Under the pieces are notes generated by a model, which saw nothing but the letters and a program-made list of their open reading frames with translations, did not search any database and was not told the DNA's origin. The translations under genes were made by a program, and so were the position numbers. A stretch of DNA of 64,000 nt from positions 95,659 to 159,658 of the forward strand of contig ML976708.1 in NCBI GenBank assembly GCA_010015655.1, in the 5' to 3' direction. The stretch comes from Bimuria novae-zelandiae CBS 107.79. Its lineage: Eukaryota; Ascomycota; Dothideomycetes; Pleosporales; Didymosphaeriaceae. Position 1 is the stretch's first letter, and every line of letters begins with the position of its first letter. Positions 31,649 to 42,680 of this stretch are shown here, piece after piece.

Positions 31649-34567
31649 ATGCCGCCACGAGTTTCTAGAGGCTCGCTGCAGAGCGCGAAGCCACCGAAGG
31701 CGAAGCCCCAGGCTGGACCGCGGAATCCGAAGAAAGCGCAGCGAAGGGCGCAGAATGCGTTCGCGATTGCCGCCCATGAGAACTCGGAGCGCAGCAAGAT
31801 TCGCAGAGGTCGTCTGGGCGAGATCGAAGGCCCCGCACATCGGAAAAGACCTCGTGACGAAGAGGAGGAAGGGGAAGACGAGGAGGAAGAGGAGGGTGAG
31901 AAGAGGGGCAAGCGCAGAAGAGGTGGGGATGAGAGCTTTGATGAGGGAAGCGACTCGGAAGGCAATACCTGGACGATGGGCTATGTCGACGATGATGATG
32001 ACAGCGATATCGACAGTGACGATGCGTTTGGGGAGAGTGATGAGGAGAGATTCGAAGGGTGGACGTTCCGTGGGAGTTCGAGCAATCACAATAGCGGGAA
32101 GCCGAAGAAGGCGAAGCAGGTGAGGGAGGTGGACGAGGAGGATGAGGACATTGATTTGGACGAGGGAGAGAGTGCGGATGGGGAGGACGACGACGAGGAT
32201 GACTTGGGTGAGGAGGCGATCGATCTTGCCACTGCGCTCGATCAGTACGAAGAGGATGAGGCCGAAGAGAGGCGCGAGAGGAAGGAGAAGAAGAATAACG
32301 CGTCAGCTTTCGACGACAGCGACGAGGCACCCAGCGAAGTAGGCGATCTCGCTGCAGACGGCGCATCCGATTTCTCCGAAGACGATGAAGACGAGGAGGA
32401 TCGCAGAGCACAATTGAAGCATCTCATCGCAACAATGGCGGCAGAAGATGAGTGGAACGCTCCTGGATCACGGCAGGTCGAAACACACGAGAAAGCTGCG
32501 CCATCCGAATTTGGTGTTTCGAGGAAGGTCGACTTAGTAGGCCTCAAGTCCAAGATTACGGATCCCGAAAGGAGGAAATCTTTGAAGCTACTACAGGATG
32601 ACCAAACTACGAAGCGCAGCGACATCGCTCGGAAGCTCGATGCCCCGCTACCCAAGCGACAGCAAGACAAGATAGACCGCGCGGCTGCCGCTGCCAAAGC
32701 CAAGGAGACATTGGACAGATGGAAGGATACTGTGAAGCACAACCGTCGTGCTGAGCATCTGCATTTTGGTCCAGACAAACCCGAAGCAGGTTCACGTATG
32801 GGCGAGAACAGGTTGTTGCCTACCACTACATCGGAGCCAGCCAACGACCTTGAGAGCACCATCCAAGCGATCCTGCAACAGAGCGGTCTTTCAAACGGCA
32901 AGGAGGATGAAGAGAGGATCCAGAAATGGGAAGAACTCCAGACTAATAAACTTCCTCTGGAAGAAGTCCAGAAACGCCGGGCTCAGCTTCGTCTGGAGAG
33001 GGAGCTCATGTTCCGCGAGGAAGTGCGCGCCAAACGTATCAAGAAGATCAAGAGCAAATCGTATCGACGAGTCCACCGCAAAGAGCGTGAACGCTTAATG
33101 GAGAAAGAGCGAGAGCAGCTCAAAGCTGATGGCATCGACATCTCAGAAGATGAACGAGAGCACAACGATCGCCGGAGAGCTGAGGAGCGCATGGGCGCTA
33201 AGCATCGCGAGAGCAAGTGGGCGAAAGGTGTAAAGGCTTCCGGTAGGGGTGCTTGGGACGATGACGCTCGTGCCGGTGTTACGGAGATGGCTCGTCGTAA
33301 TGAAGAGCTTCGCCGTCGCATTGAAGGCAAGGAGGTTCGAGAGGAGGGTGACGAGGCTTCTGATCTCTCGAGCGATGAGGATGATGAAGACCTGGACGAT
33401 GACGAAGTGGGCAGCGAGGCTATCAAACGTCAAGTCCAGCGCTTGAAGGAGAACCCATTCTCCACCGACCAGTCCAAGCTTGGGTCGATGGCTTTCATGC
33501 AGAGAGCAGAGACTGCGCGGAGAGCTCAAAATGATGAGGACGTCGAACGTCTACGAAAGGAGCTAGCGGGCGAAGAGAGTGACAGTGACCAGGACGACAA
33601 CGCAGCCAAAGCTGGTCGCCGCAAATTCGGTCCCGACACAAAAATGGCACCGCCAGCCATACAACTCGGCAAGAGCGAGTTTGAAGAGCGTGAAGAGCCG
33701 GATAGCGATGTTGAAAACGACGTTCCGGCCCAGAAAGAAGGCACTGTCACCTTTACCAAACCCGCCTCCTCGAAGACCGGAAACGTCGCCGCGACCACTT
33801 CCCGCAATTCCAAGAAGCACAAGAAGGTCGATGAGGATACGAATGACCTAGTGCCCATGGCATTGGACACCATCGCTGCTGTCCAGGTCGAAGAACGACC
33901 TTCCAAGACCTCAAAGAAGTCCAAGAAGAAGGCCAAGTCTCAGTCTAATGCCACCTCCGATGAGTCTCTCTCTGGAGTCTTCGCCGGCAACCCCACCATC
34001 AGCAAACCCGATGATGACGGTTTCCAGACGGTCACATATGATCACGAAGACGAAGACGACGATGGTTGGGGAGACGAGAACGCCGCCTTTGATTCGACAG
34101 GTATCCAACGCAACCAGCTACTTACGGCTACTGCCTTCGCCGGCGACAACGTCGAAGCCGAATTCGAGTCCGAAAAGAAGCAGACCATGGAAGAAGAAGA
34201 CGAGCGCATAGAAGAGAACGTCCTTCCTGGCTGGGGCGCTTGGACAGGTGACGGCCTCTCTACACAGGAAAAGAAGCGCAATAAAGGCCAGGTCACGCAC
34301 ACAAAGAAGCCGGGTATTGCACCTGGCAAGCGGAAGGACGCGAAGCTGCCTCGCGTTATCATGAACGAGAAGCGTGTCAAGGCGAATACCAAGTATAAGG
34401 CTTCGCAGCTTCCGTTTCCGTTCGAGACTAGGGAACAGTATGAAAGGAGTCTGAGATTGCCGAAGGGGCCGGAGTGGACTACGAAGAAGACGTTTCAGGA
34501 GGCTACGAAGCCGAGGGTTATGGTTAAGCAGGGTGTTATTGAACCGATGCGTAAGCCTCTTGTGTAG
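31649..34567 (+). CDS. UTP14: U3 snoRNP / small-subunit processome protein Utp14
   Basis: A 972-residue single exon from ATG 31649 with a basic start (MPPRVSRGSLQSAKPPKAKP). Long acidic tracts follow (EEEEGEDEEEEEGE and later Asp/Glu blocks). The Utp14 core includes LPKRQQDKIDRAAAAAKAKETLDRWKDTVKHNRRAEHLHF, the helix ELMFREEVRAKRIKKIKSKSYRRVHRKER that in yeast activates the DEAH helicase Dhr1, and the C-terminal block GWGAWTGDG, RVIMNEKRVKANTKY, LPFPFETREQYERSLRLPKGPEW. The protein acts in the nucleolus in 18S rRNA maturation. Length and order are normal and the gene is intact. Confidence 0.94.
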   Translation: MPPRVSRGSLQSAKPPKAKPQAGPRNPKKAQRRAQNAFAIAAHENSERSKIRRGRLGEIEGPAHRKRPRDEEEEGEDEEEEEGEKRGKRRRGGDESFDEGSDSEGNTWTMGYVDDDDDSDIDSDDAFGESDEERFEGWTFRGSSSNHNSGKPKKAKQVREVDEEDEDIDLDEGESADGEDDDEDDLGEEAIDLATALDQYEEDEAEERRERKEKKNNASAFDDSDEAPSEVGDLAADGASDFSEDDEDEEDRRAQLKHLIATMAAEDEWNAPGSRQVETHEKAAPSEFGVSRKVDLVGLKSKITDPERRKSLKLLQDDQTTKRSDIARKLDAPLPKRQQDKIDRAAAAAKAKETLDRWKDTVKHNRRAEHLHFGPDKPEAGSRMGENRLLPTTTSEPANDLESTIQAILQQSGLSNGKEDEERIQKWEELQTNKLPLEEVQKRRAQLRLERELMFREEVRAKRIKKIKSKSYRRVHRKERERLMEKEREQLKADGIDISEDEREHNDRRRAEERMGAKHRESKWAKGVKASGRGAWDDDARAGVTEMARRNEELRRRIEGKEVREEGDEASDLSSDEDDEDLDDDEVGSEAIKRQVQRLKENPFSTDQSKLGSMAFMQRAETARRAQNDEDVERLRKELAGEESDSDQDDNAAKAGRRKFGPDTKMAPPAIQLGKSEFEEREEPDSDVENDVPAQKEGTVTFTKPASSKTGNVAATTSRNSKKHKKVDEDTNDLVPMALDTIAAVQVEERPSKTSKKSKKKAKSQSNATSDESLSGVFAGNPTISKPDDDGFQTVTYDHEDEDDDGWGDENAAFDSTGIQRNQLLTATAFAGDNVEAEFESEKKQTMEEEDERIEENVLPGWGAWTGDGLSTQEKKRNKGQVTHTKKPGIAPGKRKDAKLPRVIMNEKRVKANTKYKASQLPFPFETREQYERSLRLPKGPEWTTKKTFQEATKPRVMVKQGVIEPMRKPLV

Positions 34568-35143
34568 GAAAATAGACGGGGGGTGTAGATTCAAACTTGG
34601 GTTGGCTCTATTGTAGCCGATGAAATAGGGACATTGTGTCACGATTCTAGAAGTCACATTTTGGGTGACGTATGACAAAAGGGAGAGGTGAATCTCATTA
34701 AACAGCAAAAGCTTGTCATTCGTTGCATCGCACGGGGCAGTACATCTCACCTACTTCGGGTGAGTAAGACCATGATTTCAGGCGCGTGTCCGGAAATTAC
34801 TGACCGGGCATGCAGGTGACTTGCGAAGGCCACAGTAAAATGTTCGTTTAGGCAACGGTGCTCATGATGGATGATCCAGCTCCTCAGTGCGCCTGAAATG
34901 AAAGTCACTTGCCGGAAGGATGTTTAAGTGCGTGCGCCATGGGGCTTATGACTATAGGCAGGTATCCAAAATACCACGCAGGTGACCGGCGAGAACCCGT
35001 CTGGGGCTGCAAGCGGAGCTTTTATTTACCACAAGATATATCAGCTAGGATGCTTCGGGGCCTTATGTTCTCCTTGCTAACGTCGAACTTCCTCTGTTTG
35101 GGCTTTGCTGTTTCCGTTCCATGTTTATTTTGGCATTCTCTCC
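34568..35143. other. Intergenic: UTP14 3' flank and glucanase promoter
   Basis: No other gene seen. Alternative upstream ATGs for the glucanase (35049, 35066) are in other frames and would need an extra 5' intron. Confidence 0.35.
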
Positions 35144-38100
35144 ATGCTCATGTTCACACCTTCTATGCGCACCGTGCAGGTGTGCATTTTCTTTGCTTTA
35201 TCAAGTCACATCGGAGCAGCACCCCTCGAAAGACTTGGCGTAGGAGAGACATGGAAGCTGATGAATGTTACAGAAGCGTCGATGGCCTGCGATGCGACCG
35301 CGGCTGTACTTGCAGGCAATACTAATATTGCGGTCTCGAGGCCTGCAACAGTGAATGACTCGACGAGGGACAGCGATCAGACACCAGAAAATGTCTTACC
35401 TGGGAACAATGTCCAGTCATCTTCACAGACTGTGAACACTGGCTCTACAATACCCTCGTTGGTGAGTACAGCTCGTCGCAACTGCCTCACAAACAGCCAA
35501 CCTTTGTTCGTCCCTTCTCCAAACAACTGCTTTGCCACGATCAAACCTTCATCTTACAGTATGCCCGAAATTCACAAACACTTCCATGCTCGCTCTGCGC
35601 TGGCTTCCGCCAATGGAAGCTCGACTAACGAAACGGCCCTCCCTCAGGTATATCTTTTCCCGGCGGAGCCAGCGACAACATCACCTACCTCTGGTACATC
35701 GCATGCAACACCTACGTCTGCGATCTCCCGTACCACCTCTACGCTGGTATTCTCTTCGTATCCCTATTCTACCCTAAGCTCCGCTTTCGCGCTGGGCGCG
35801 CATCATTCCTCTGCAACAGCAAAGCCCCTACCTACGACCCCGAGTAGTTTTGCGGAACCATTCTCGATCTCGATACTATCCTCCATGGGTCAGTCGCATA
35901 CCCTCATCCGGCCCTCCAACTCATCCACATCATCGCGAAGGCGCACGCTTTCGTCGACGTTCCGACCTGCACCTACACCTACCACCAAAGCAATACCCAG
36001 CGACAATATATTTGTGCCCATTCAGCAAGACGATATACTCGGCCAGATCCCCATACATGTGAAGCACCCGCTACCGCGGACAGGCATTGAAGATAGCGCG
36101 GATAAACCGATTCAGACGAACAAGTTTTATGCGAATGCATTCTTGGGCAAGCAGGATCAACCAATATGGACGCAGCCGTATTTTCTATGGTGGGGAAGAG
36201 GTGGCTCGAATCCGGATCCTAATCAATTTGCGACCTGGGGAATGAATGTGGGCCATGTGGAAAGTGGAGATCTGCTATTTGGTCCTGGTGATCCGCCGAA
36301 AGTAATACTCTTGTAACTCTCGCTCAGACTTTGTTGAATGAGTGGTATGTGAGTGGAAGCTGACGTGATGCAGTATTACTCTGCGCCGCGAAAGCAATCA
36401 GTTATGCTCGGTGCGAAAGAGCTTGATGGCGAAACCGTCCTGACGACGGACACTCATCTTCCACACTCTGTGAACATAAACTTGAGGTCCGTAATCGCGT
36501 AACTGTGGCAGTAATTTGAGCTTACAAAACCTCTGTTTTAGGCGCGGAACTGCCGCAGACTCACCTAAAATCACCTTCCCAGTCGTACAAGGTATGAGCT
36601 TCGTCACGGCTGGATATCAGAATGCCTCGCCCTTTCTTCAGACGGCTGGAAAAGGTTTCGTAGGGAACATCAGTAACCCCGTCCTAATTGGGAGGTCGAC
36701 CAAGTACCGCTTCAAAGACTGCGACAGGCGCGAATGGCTCATTTATATCAACCCTGCCAGTGGTCTCGAGTACGATGCCACAAAGCTTACAAGGATCGAC
36801 ATCAATACGATACTTTTCTCACCCAAGTTCAACGGCACGATCCAAGTAGCCAGGGCGCCTCCCGGAACAGACGCAGAAGCTCTGTACGACAAGAGCAAAG
36901 GCACTTTCGTCGCCGAAGCCAAACTCTACGCCACAGTCAACGACGTCCGAGGCACCTACGGCTTCAACTACACCAAGATCGGCAACGGGCCTCTCCTCAT
37001 GTTCCTACTCCCACACCACATCCAATCGCTAGACCCCGAGCTCAGAACCGGCATCACGAAACTCCAGCTACAAACCGCGACGAAGGGTATAGCAACCGCC
37101 GTCTGGGCCACCGGCGACAGCCTCTCTTTCACCGAAACCAATCTCCCCACCACCATGGGCTTCGCCCCCTGGACCCCCACCATGACCATCGCGCGCACCC
37201 GCTTCCCCCCCGACTTCCTCCTCTTCCTCTCCTCAATCACAGAACTCGACCTCCGCCGCGCCATGTCCGAGCCCATCCCCCAAGACTCGTACTACTATGC
37301 CGGCAAGTCCCTCTCCAAGTTCGCAACGCTGCTCTGGGTCATCAAAGACGTGCTCAACGACGGCGAGTGGGTCGCGAAAGGACTTGATAAGCTGAAAGCG
37401 GAGATGGCACAGTACATCAACAACGTGCCCAAGTTTCCGCTGTATTACGATGATACGTGGAAGGGGCTCGTAAGTAAGGCAGGCCTGGAGGGGGATTCTG
37501 GGAGCGACTTTGGGAATACCTGGTATAATGATCATCATTTTCATTTTGGGTATTTTATCTATACGGCGGCGGTGATTGGGGCGTTAGAGCAGGGGTGGTT
37601 GGAGCAGGGGGATAATAAGAGGTTTATTAATATGATGGTTAAGGTATGCCTCGCAAAGCCTTCTGGGGGAACAGATTTAGTTTGTTTTGCTAATCATGGG
37701 GGTGTAGGATATCGCGGAGAGCAAGTACGAGGGGGGAGACTTCCCGTTTCAACGGTGCTTCGACTGGTATGCTGGACATAGCTGGGCGAAAGGACTTTTC
37801 GAGAGCGCGGACGGCAAGGACGAGGAGTCGACGAGCGAGGACGGGTTCGCGAGCTATGCGATTAAGATGTGGGGAAAAGTTATTGGAGACGCGAATATGG
37901 AGAAGAGAGGGAACCTAATGCTCGCTGTACAAGCGCGTGCTTTCAACACTTACTTCTACCTCACTTCGACGAATACCAGCCAACCTGCCCGCTTCCTGCC
38001 TCACAAGATCACCGGGGTTCTCTTCGAGAACAAGGTCGACTACGCCAGTGAGTATCAGTTCTTCTTCCTTGGTCAGGAGGGCTTTGATGTATTGATGGGT

Positions 38101-38609
38101 TACCAGCATACTTCGGCGACGCACCGCACCTCGTCCACGGCATCCACATGCTCCCCCTCGCCCCACCCAGCACCTTCCTCCGCCCCCGCGCCTTCGTCCG
38201 CGAAGAATGGGACGCCTTCTTCGCCCTGCCTTCTACCGCGCCCGCAAACCCACACCCAAACCTGCCCTCGTCACCGCAGCCCCTATACTCCTACGTTAAT
38301 CCTTTTCACACCGGCTCTACTTCGCTCCATCCGTCGACGCCGCTGTCTCAGCCCCCTAGACCAGCGCTCAAATCTTCGAACTCGAAACACAGAGCTCAGT
38401 CTGATCCGCCGACAGGAGGACCCTGTGTGGATGGCGGGTGGAGGGGGGTGTTGTTTGCGAATTTGGCGATTGTGGATGCGAAGAGTGCGTATGCGTTTTT
38501 TAGGGATGGGGTGGGGGGCGTGTGGGATGAGCGGTGGGTTGATGTTGGGGCGACGAGGAGTTGGTATTTGGTTTGGTGTGCGAGTTTGGGGGGTGTGAGT
38601 GCGAGGTGA
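35144..38609 (+). CDS. GH81 endo-1,3-beta-glucanase, secreted
   Basis: Five exons (35144-36301, 36374-36486, 36542-37643, 37708-38047, 38107-38609) join in phase to about 1071 residues. Start choice is among in-frame ATGs 35144, 35150 and 35165, all leading into one signal peptide (VCIFFALSSHIGAAP). A Ser/Thr/Pro-rich region of about 260 residues follows, then GH81: PIHVKHPLPRTG, TNKFYANAFLG, PYFLWWGRGG, VVQGMSFVTAGY, the catalytic-side YNDHHFHFGYFIYTAA, FDWYAGHSWAKGLFESADGKDEESTSED and FGDAPHLVHGIHMLPLAP. GH81 enzymes cut beta-1,3-glucan, for example in septum cleavage and wall remodelling. The second intron's donor (GTCCGT) is weak, so that junction is less sure. Appears intact. Confidence 0.88.
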
Positions 38610-39614
38610 GGGTCTGATGAACAATTGCCCCGGCGTAGTTGTCTAGTAGAGGATTGCGTGGTGTTTGCTAAATGTGGGCGCGAGGGTTTTGGATATACAC
38701 AGTGACCTCAGTGTTGTTAGGGCGAGAATTGTGAGCGTCATGTCTAGGTGTTACGATCGCGCTGGTCGCTGTGGTGCCTGTTGAAATAGAAAAGTGTTTG
38801 AATTAGGATATTTTTGTATACAATGATGTTTCGACAGTGCCCGAGCGGAATGAAGTATCAACGACGAGCATCACATTCGCTGATAGTTCATTAAGCTGTT
38901 CGAGATATTGTAAGAGTCACTTAATTAAGTGTTCCTAAAGTGGTGATTTCGTATCTCTTCTGCCGGTCTGGCAACCTGTGTTGCACCTTCACCTGCATAA
39001 TGATGATCACGTGGGATGGTGTGCCCCGGGCTCAGGGCCTAGGTGGACATGGTGAGCTCAAGTTGGGGCCTGGATTCAAGCCATCTGCCTAGAAACCTCC
39101 TTTTCGTACCTGCATCCGTCAAATCCCCGCCTACCATGTTATGTATATGCCGTAGGATTATAAGACCAATACTTTCCTGGTGTTCTGCCTATGGTGGGGC
39201 AGTGGTCGCAGTCGCGCACCCCCCGCGCTTCGGTGCATCGGCCTTAGGCAGCAGACAGGGATCGCGTGGCACGACGCCCAACCACTCTCCCAGCCATCGC
39301 CTTTTTGTGTTTCATAGTTCGCACCCCCTTGCTTTGGTGGGTTCGCTGGCGGTCCCCGCGATATAGAAGCCCGTGCGTCCACGAGAGACTGCATGTTGCA
39401 ACGCCCTTTTGGACACTGTCGAGCTTCATTCCTCTGCGCGGCAGGCACCGACGACTCTTATCGCGCATCACGAGATCATCCCATGTGCCAGCCTTCCTCT
39501 TCGCACGTGCATCGTACCATACACCTCAAACAGTAGAGGACGTAAGTACCAGCCACTCCGCTCTGCACCTTCCCGCAACTTCGCGCCCACGCATTTCGCC
39601 CAGCCATCAGCCGA
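38610..39614. other. Intergenic, about 1 kb, no gene seen
   Basis: Holds the promoter of the next gene. A GTAAGT at about 39540 followed by a pyrimidine-rich stretch and AG near 39610 could be a 5'-UTR intron. Confidence 0.35.
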
Positions 39615-41438
39615 ATGAGGGAAGCTATGGATCGCGACTCAATTTACTCAGATATGTCGCTAAGCGCGTCGCTGAGAGACTTTGATCCAGAGCGCAGCAG
39701 CATGCATCAATCAGCGTACAGCGCGCATTCAAATATGCATTCGTCTCGCTGGAGTGCTCCCCCGCAGGAGGCTGAAGAGTCGGACCCAGAGTCGGAAGGC
39801 CCTTGGGCACCACCCGCGTGGCAGAATCATAATAACAAATGGTACCGCAAGTCATATCTACAGGAGTCAAGTCCGTCCAAGTCTCGAACCGCGAGTCCAT
39901 ACGAGCAGCGCTTTGAACGAGAGGTCACTCCATCTCGCATACCACTCCCAGAATCGCCGCGCAAAATGACACCTCGCACAAGTCCTGAGCCTGTGGACCT
40001 GCGACATTTGACGCCCGACACTATCGCGTCGAGGCTTCAGAGCCCGTCACTGGAGCCTGAGGCAGTTGCAGGCGCGCAACAGAGCTCGGAGGAGGAGGGA
40101 TCGCCCAAGCGCGATGGATGTAGGTATTCTCTCTTCTGCGGTTTCGGATGCCCCGCACCTTGTTCGCGCCCACTAAGCATGGCTTCTCACTATTTTCAGT
40201 CATTCGAGTTGTCTTCAAATCTGAAAGCCTTGTGAACATGGGTCCTATTGAAGAGCGCATTTCCATGTTCACACGCAGTATGTCGAGGACAAGAATGGTC
40301 ACTAGCTTGATTGTTCTTGTCCTTGCATGGATGCTCATGCACCCTTGGGGCACCGAAGCAGAACACGGAGGACCCAACGTCGCCCACCTAGTGACCATGG
40401 TGCGGCGATTCGAGCCGCTTTTATATGCTTCAGAGAATGTCATTCCGCGGTCTCGCGAACTTAGCGATGCATCTATTGCGGTAGAGGACCTTGGCGAGAG
40501 CATCCGCGCAAGTAACATGTCCGGATCGAAGGTTATCGTCGCGCAACTAGACGACCTAAGCGAAAATCTGAAGATGCTTTCACAGCAGATCCAAACTTTC
40601 TTTGTCCACGTGGATGGTGACATGGATGGGTGAGTATTGATGCTAGAATGGCAAGACCAATGTTCTAATATTACCCAGGACGATCAGCGCGATCGGGTGG
40701 GCGGAACGACAGCTACAGGGCATCCAAGGCTCACATGTTGGCGTAGTAGATACCGTCATCGGTAACATTCATGGTGGATTGAATACCGTTGGGCTTTTGG
40801 GATCAGACGACCACCCTACCGCTGTTGGAACTGTAGTCACTGGTCTGATGGGTTCCACGACGCAACAGCGGGCAAAAGCCGCTTTACAACGATCGTTTGA
40901 TTTCGTTCTTTCGACGTTGGAGGAGAATCTACAGAACGAGCTCAGTCGGGCCGATAGCCTCTTCCAAATGTTCGACAACGTCGACTTGCAGTTCCACAAC
41001 CTTCACCGAACCGTGGCCAAAGAGGAGGACACGCTCGCAGCGCAGAAGGACGAGTTCCTGGCATCCATGTGGCGCACGACCATCACCAACAAGCTCCGGC
41101 TCAAAAAGTATGAAAAGAACCTGAAGCTGCTGAAGACTTTGCGTTCAAGCGCGCTGGCGAACAAGTCGGAGCTCAAGAACAACATCCAGATCATCCGCGC
41201 CGTCCAGGACCAGCTTGTTGTCGCACGCAAGAGCTTGATCTCGCCAGTTATCAAAGGGGCCCAGTCCGATTCGTATAGCATCGACAAACAGCTCGAGGAT
41301 GTGATCGCGACGCACGACTTCCTGCAAGGGATCCGCGACTCGCAGAAACACAAGTTCACGAAGCAGCTATTCGCCGCATCCAGCCGACCCGCAATCTCCA
41401 TCACGACAGGCCGAGACGATGAGGAGGCAGAGTACTGA
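39615..41438 (+). CDS. Conserved-looking membrane coiled-coil protein of unknown function
   Basis: Three exons (39615-40119, 40200-40629, 40679-41438) join in phase to 564 residues. The N-terminal 190 residues are disordered, Ser/Pro-rich with phospho-type SP/TP sites (ESSPSKSRTASPYE, PLPESPRKMTPRTSPEP). A single membrane span follows (MVTSLIVLVLAWMLM), and the rest is helical: LDDLSENLKMLSQQIQTFFVHVDGDM, RAKAALQRSFDFVLSTLEENLQNEL and HRTVAKEEDTLAAQKDEFLA, ending acidic. I do not recognise the family. The layout would fit a tail in the nuclear or ER membrane lumen with a cytosolic regulated N-terminus, but topology is a guess. Clean introns and maintained frame show it is real. Confidence 0.8.
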
Positions 41439-42680
41439 GTCGGCTCATTGCGAGGAGCAGTGTGTATGAATGAGTGTGCGATGATATTACACAGCAAAGC
41501 ATAGCGACAGGCATAGATAAACGGGGAGATGCATGCGTATCAGGACAAGGAGTTTTGATTACTGGAGCGGAAGGCGCCGGAGTTTGGCAGGCGCACTATT
41601 TCTTGTGGTGTATTCCTTCACGGGCGTTCTGCGGTGGTCGACATTGCTGAGCAGCGGGCTGTGTTTATACTTGCATATACCCTTTCGTAGAACATGTAAT
41701 GCGGTCACACCTTGGCGTTGTGCCTCAGGCTCGTCCGACGAACGGTGTGGTCTCTCTGAAGCCCTGTGTGCACTGGCGCTGTGCTTGGGCCGGCTGGATG
41801 TGACGTCAGCCCGCGCCGCTGCTATGTGCCGTGCTTGCCTCCAGCCACCGGGCGCGCCTTCCCCAAGACATGTTTGAGCCTCGCGGAGAGCCAAGGTCAC
41901 TCGCCTCAAGAGCGTCTCGACACCAACCTCTTGCACGCGATATATCGTGACCGACACTGATTCTTGGATCGACGAATAGCGTCTCCGCGCCTCGCGCGAT
42001 CGGCAGGTCGCTGTTGCTGCATCGGGCAAGGGTAGCTGTCGCCTTGGCAAAGGGGCAGTGCTCCTCGGAGTCCCAGCGCAATTGGCGAACCGGCTTGAAG
42101 CTCCTAAACGCACAGCGTCATCGCAACGCATCCAAGCTGAACTGCGCTGCTGGGTGTTGCTTTCCCCGCTCCCTCTCTGCTTCATCACCTGCCGTCTAGT
42201 CGTAGACATTGTATACGATAGCTTGGTCCTTTCATTCGTCGCGCATCCCAATTTCTTTCAAGCTCATCGGCCAATTGCTTGGACGCGCGCACCAACCTTC
42301 CGCCGAAGAAGCTTGCCCGGGATCTACTTGTAGCCACAGCTCCCGTTGGCAGATTCTGACTCCTCTCCCTGATACTCGGAGCAATGAGTGAGTAACCCGC
42401 CTGACACCCCCTACCGCAGGCTGCACTCGTGTGAGCCGTGGTCGCCCTCCGTCTTTGTCAGTGGTCTTGGGGTCTCGGCAACTGTCGTCCTCAACACCAT
42501 TCCACATTGTGTTCGCCTGCTCATCACTCTGCCCGGCGCAGCCACAACCATATCACGTAGCTCCGTCGCCGCGACATCTTGGCTAATTCGCGCGCTTGGC
42601 GCACCGTTGCAGACAACTTAAGGTCCCAATTCCATCGTCACGGCCGTCACAGAAGCTGCAACAATACCCGCTCGCGCAAC
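41439..42680. other. Intergenic / long 5' region of VCX1
   Basis: 1.24 kb without a supported gene. Several open frames on both strands lack recognisable content. GC-rich up to the VCX1 start; a long 5' leader with upstream ATGs is possible. Confidence 0.35.

Noticed and set aside
35144..38609. GH81 gene as a pseudogene because of many stops in a single frame
   Set aside because: All stops fall in introns that splice out in phase.
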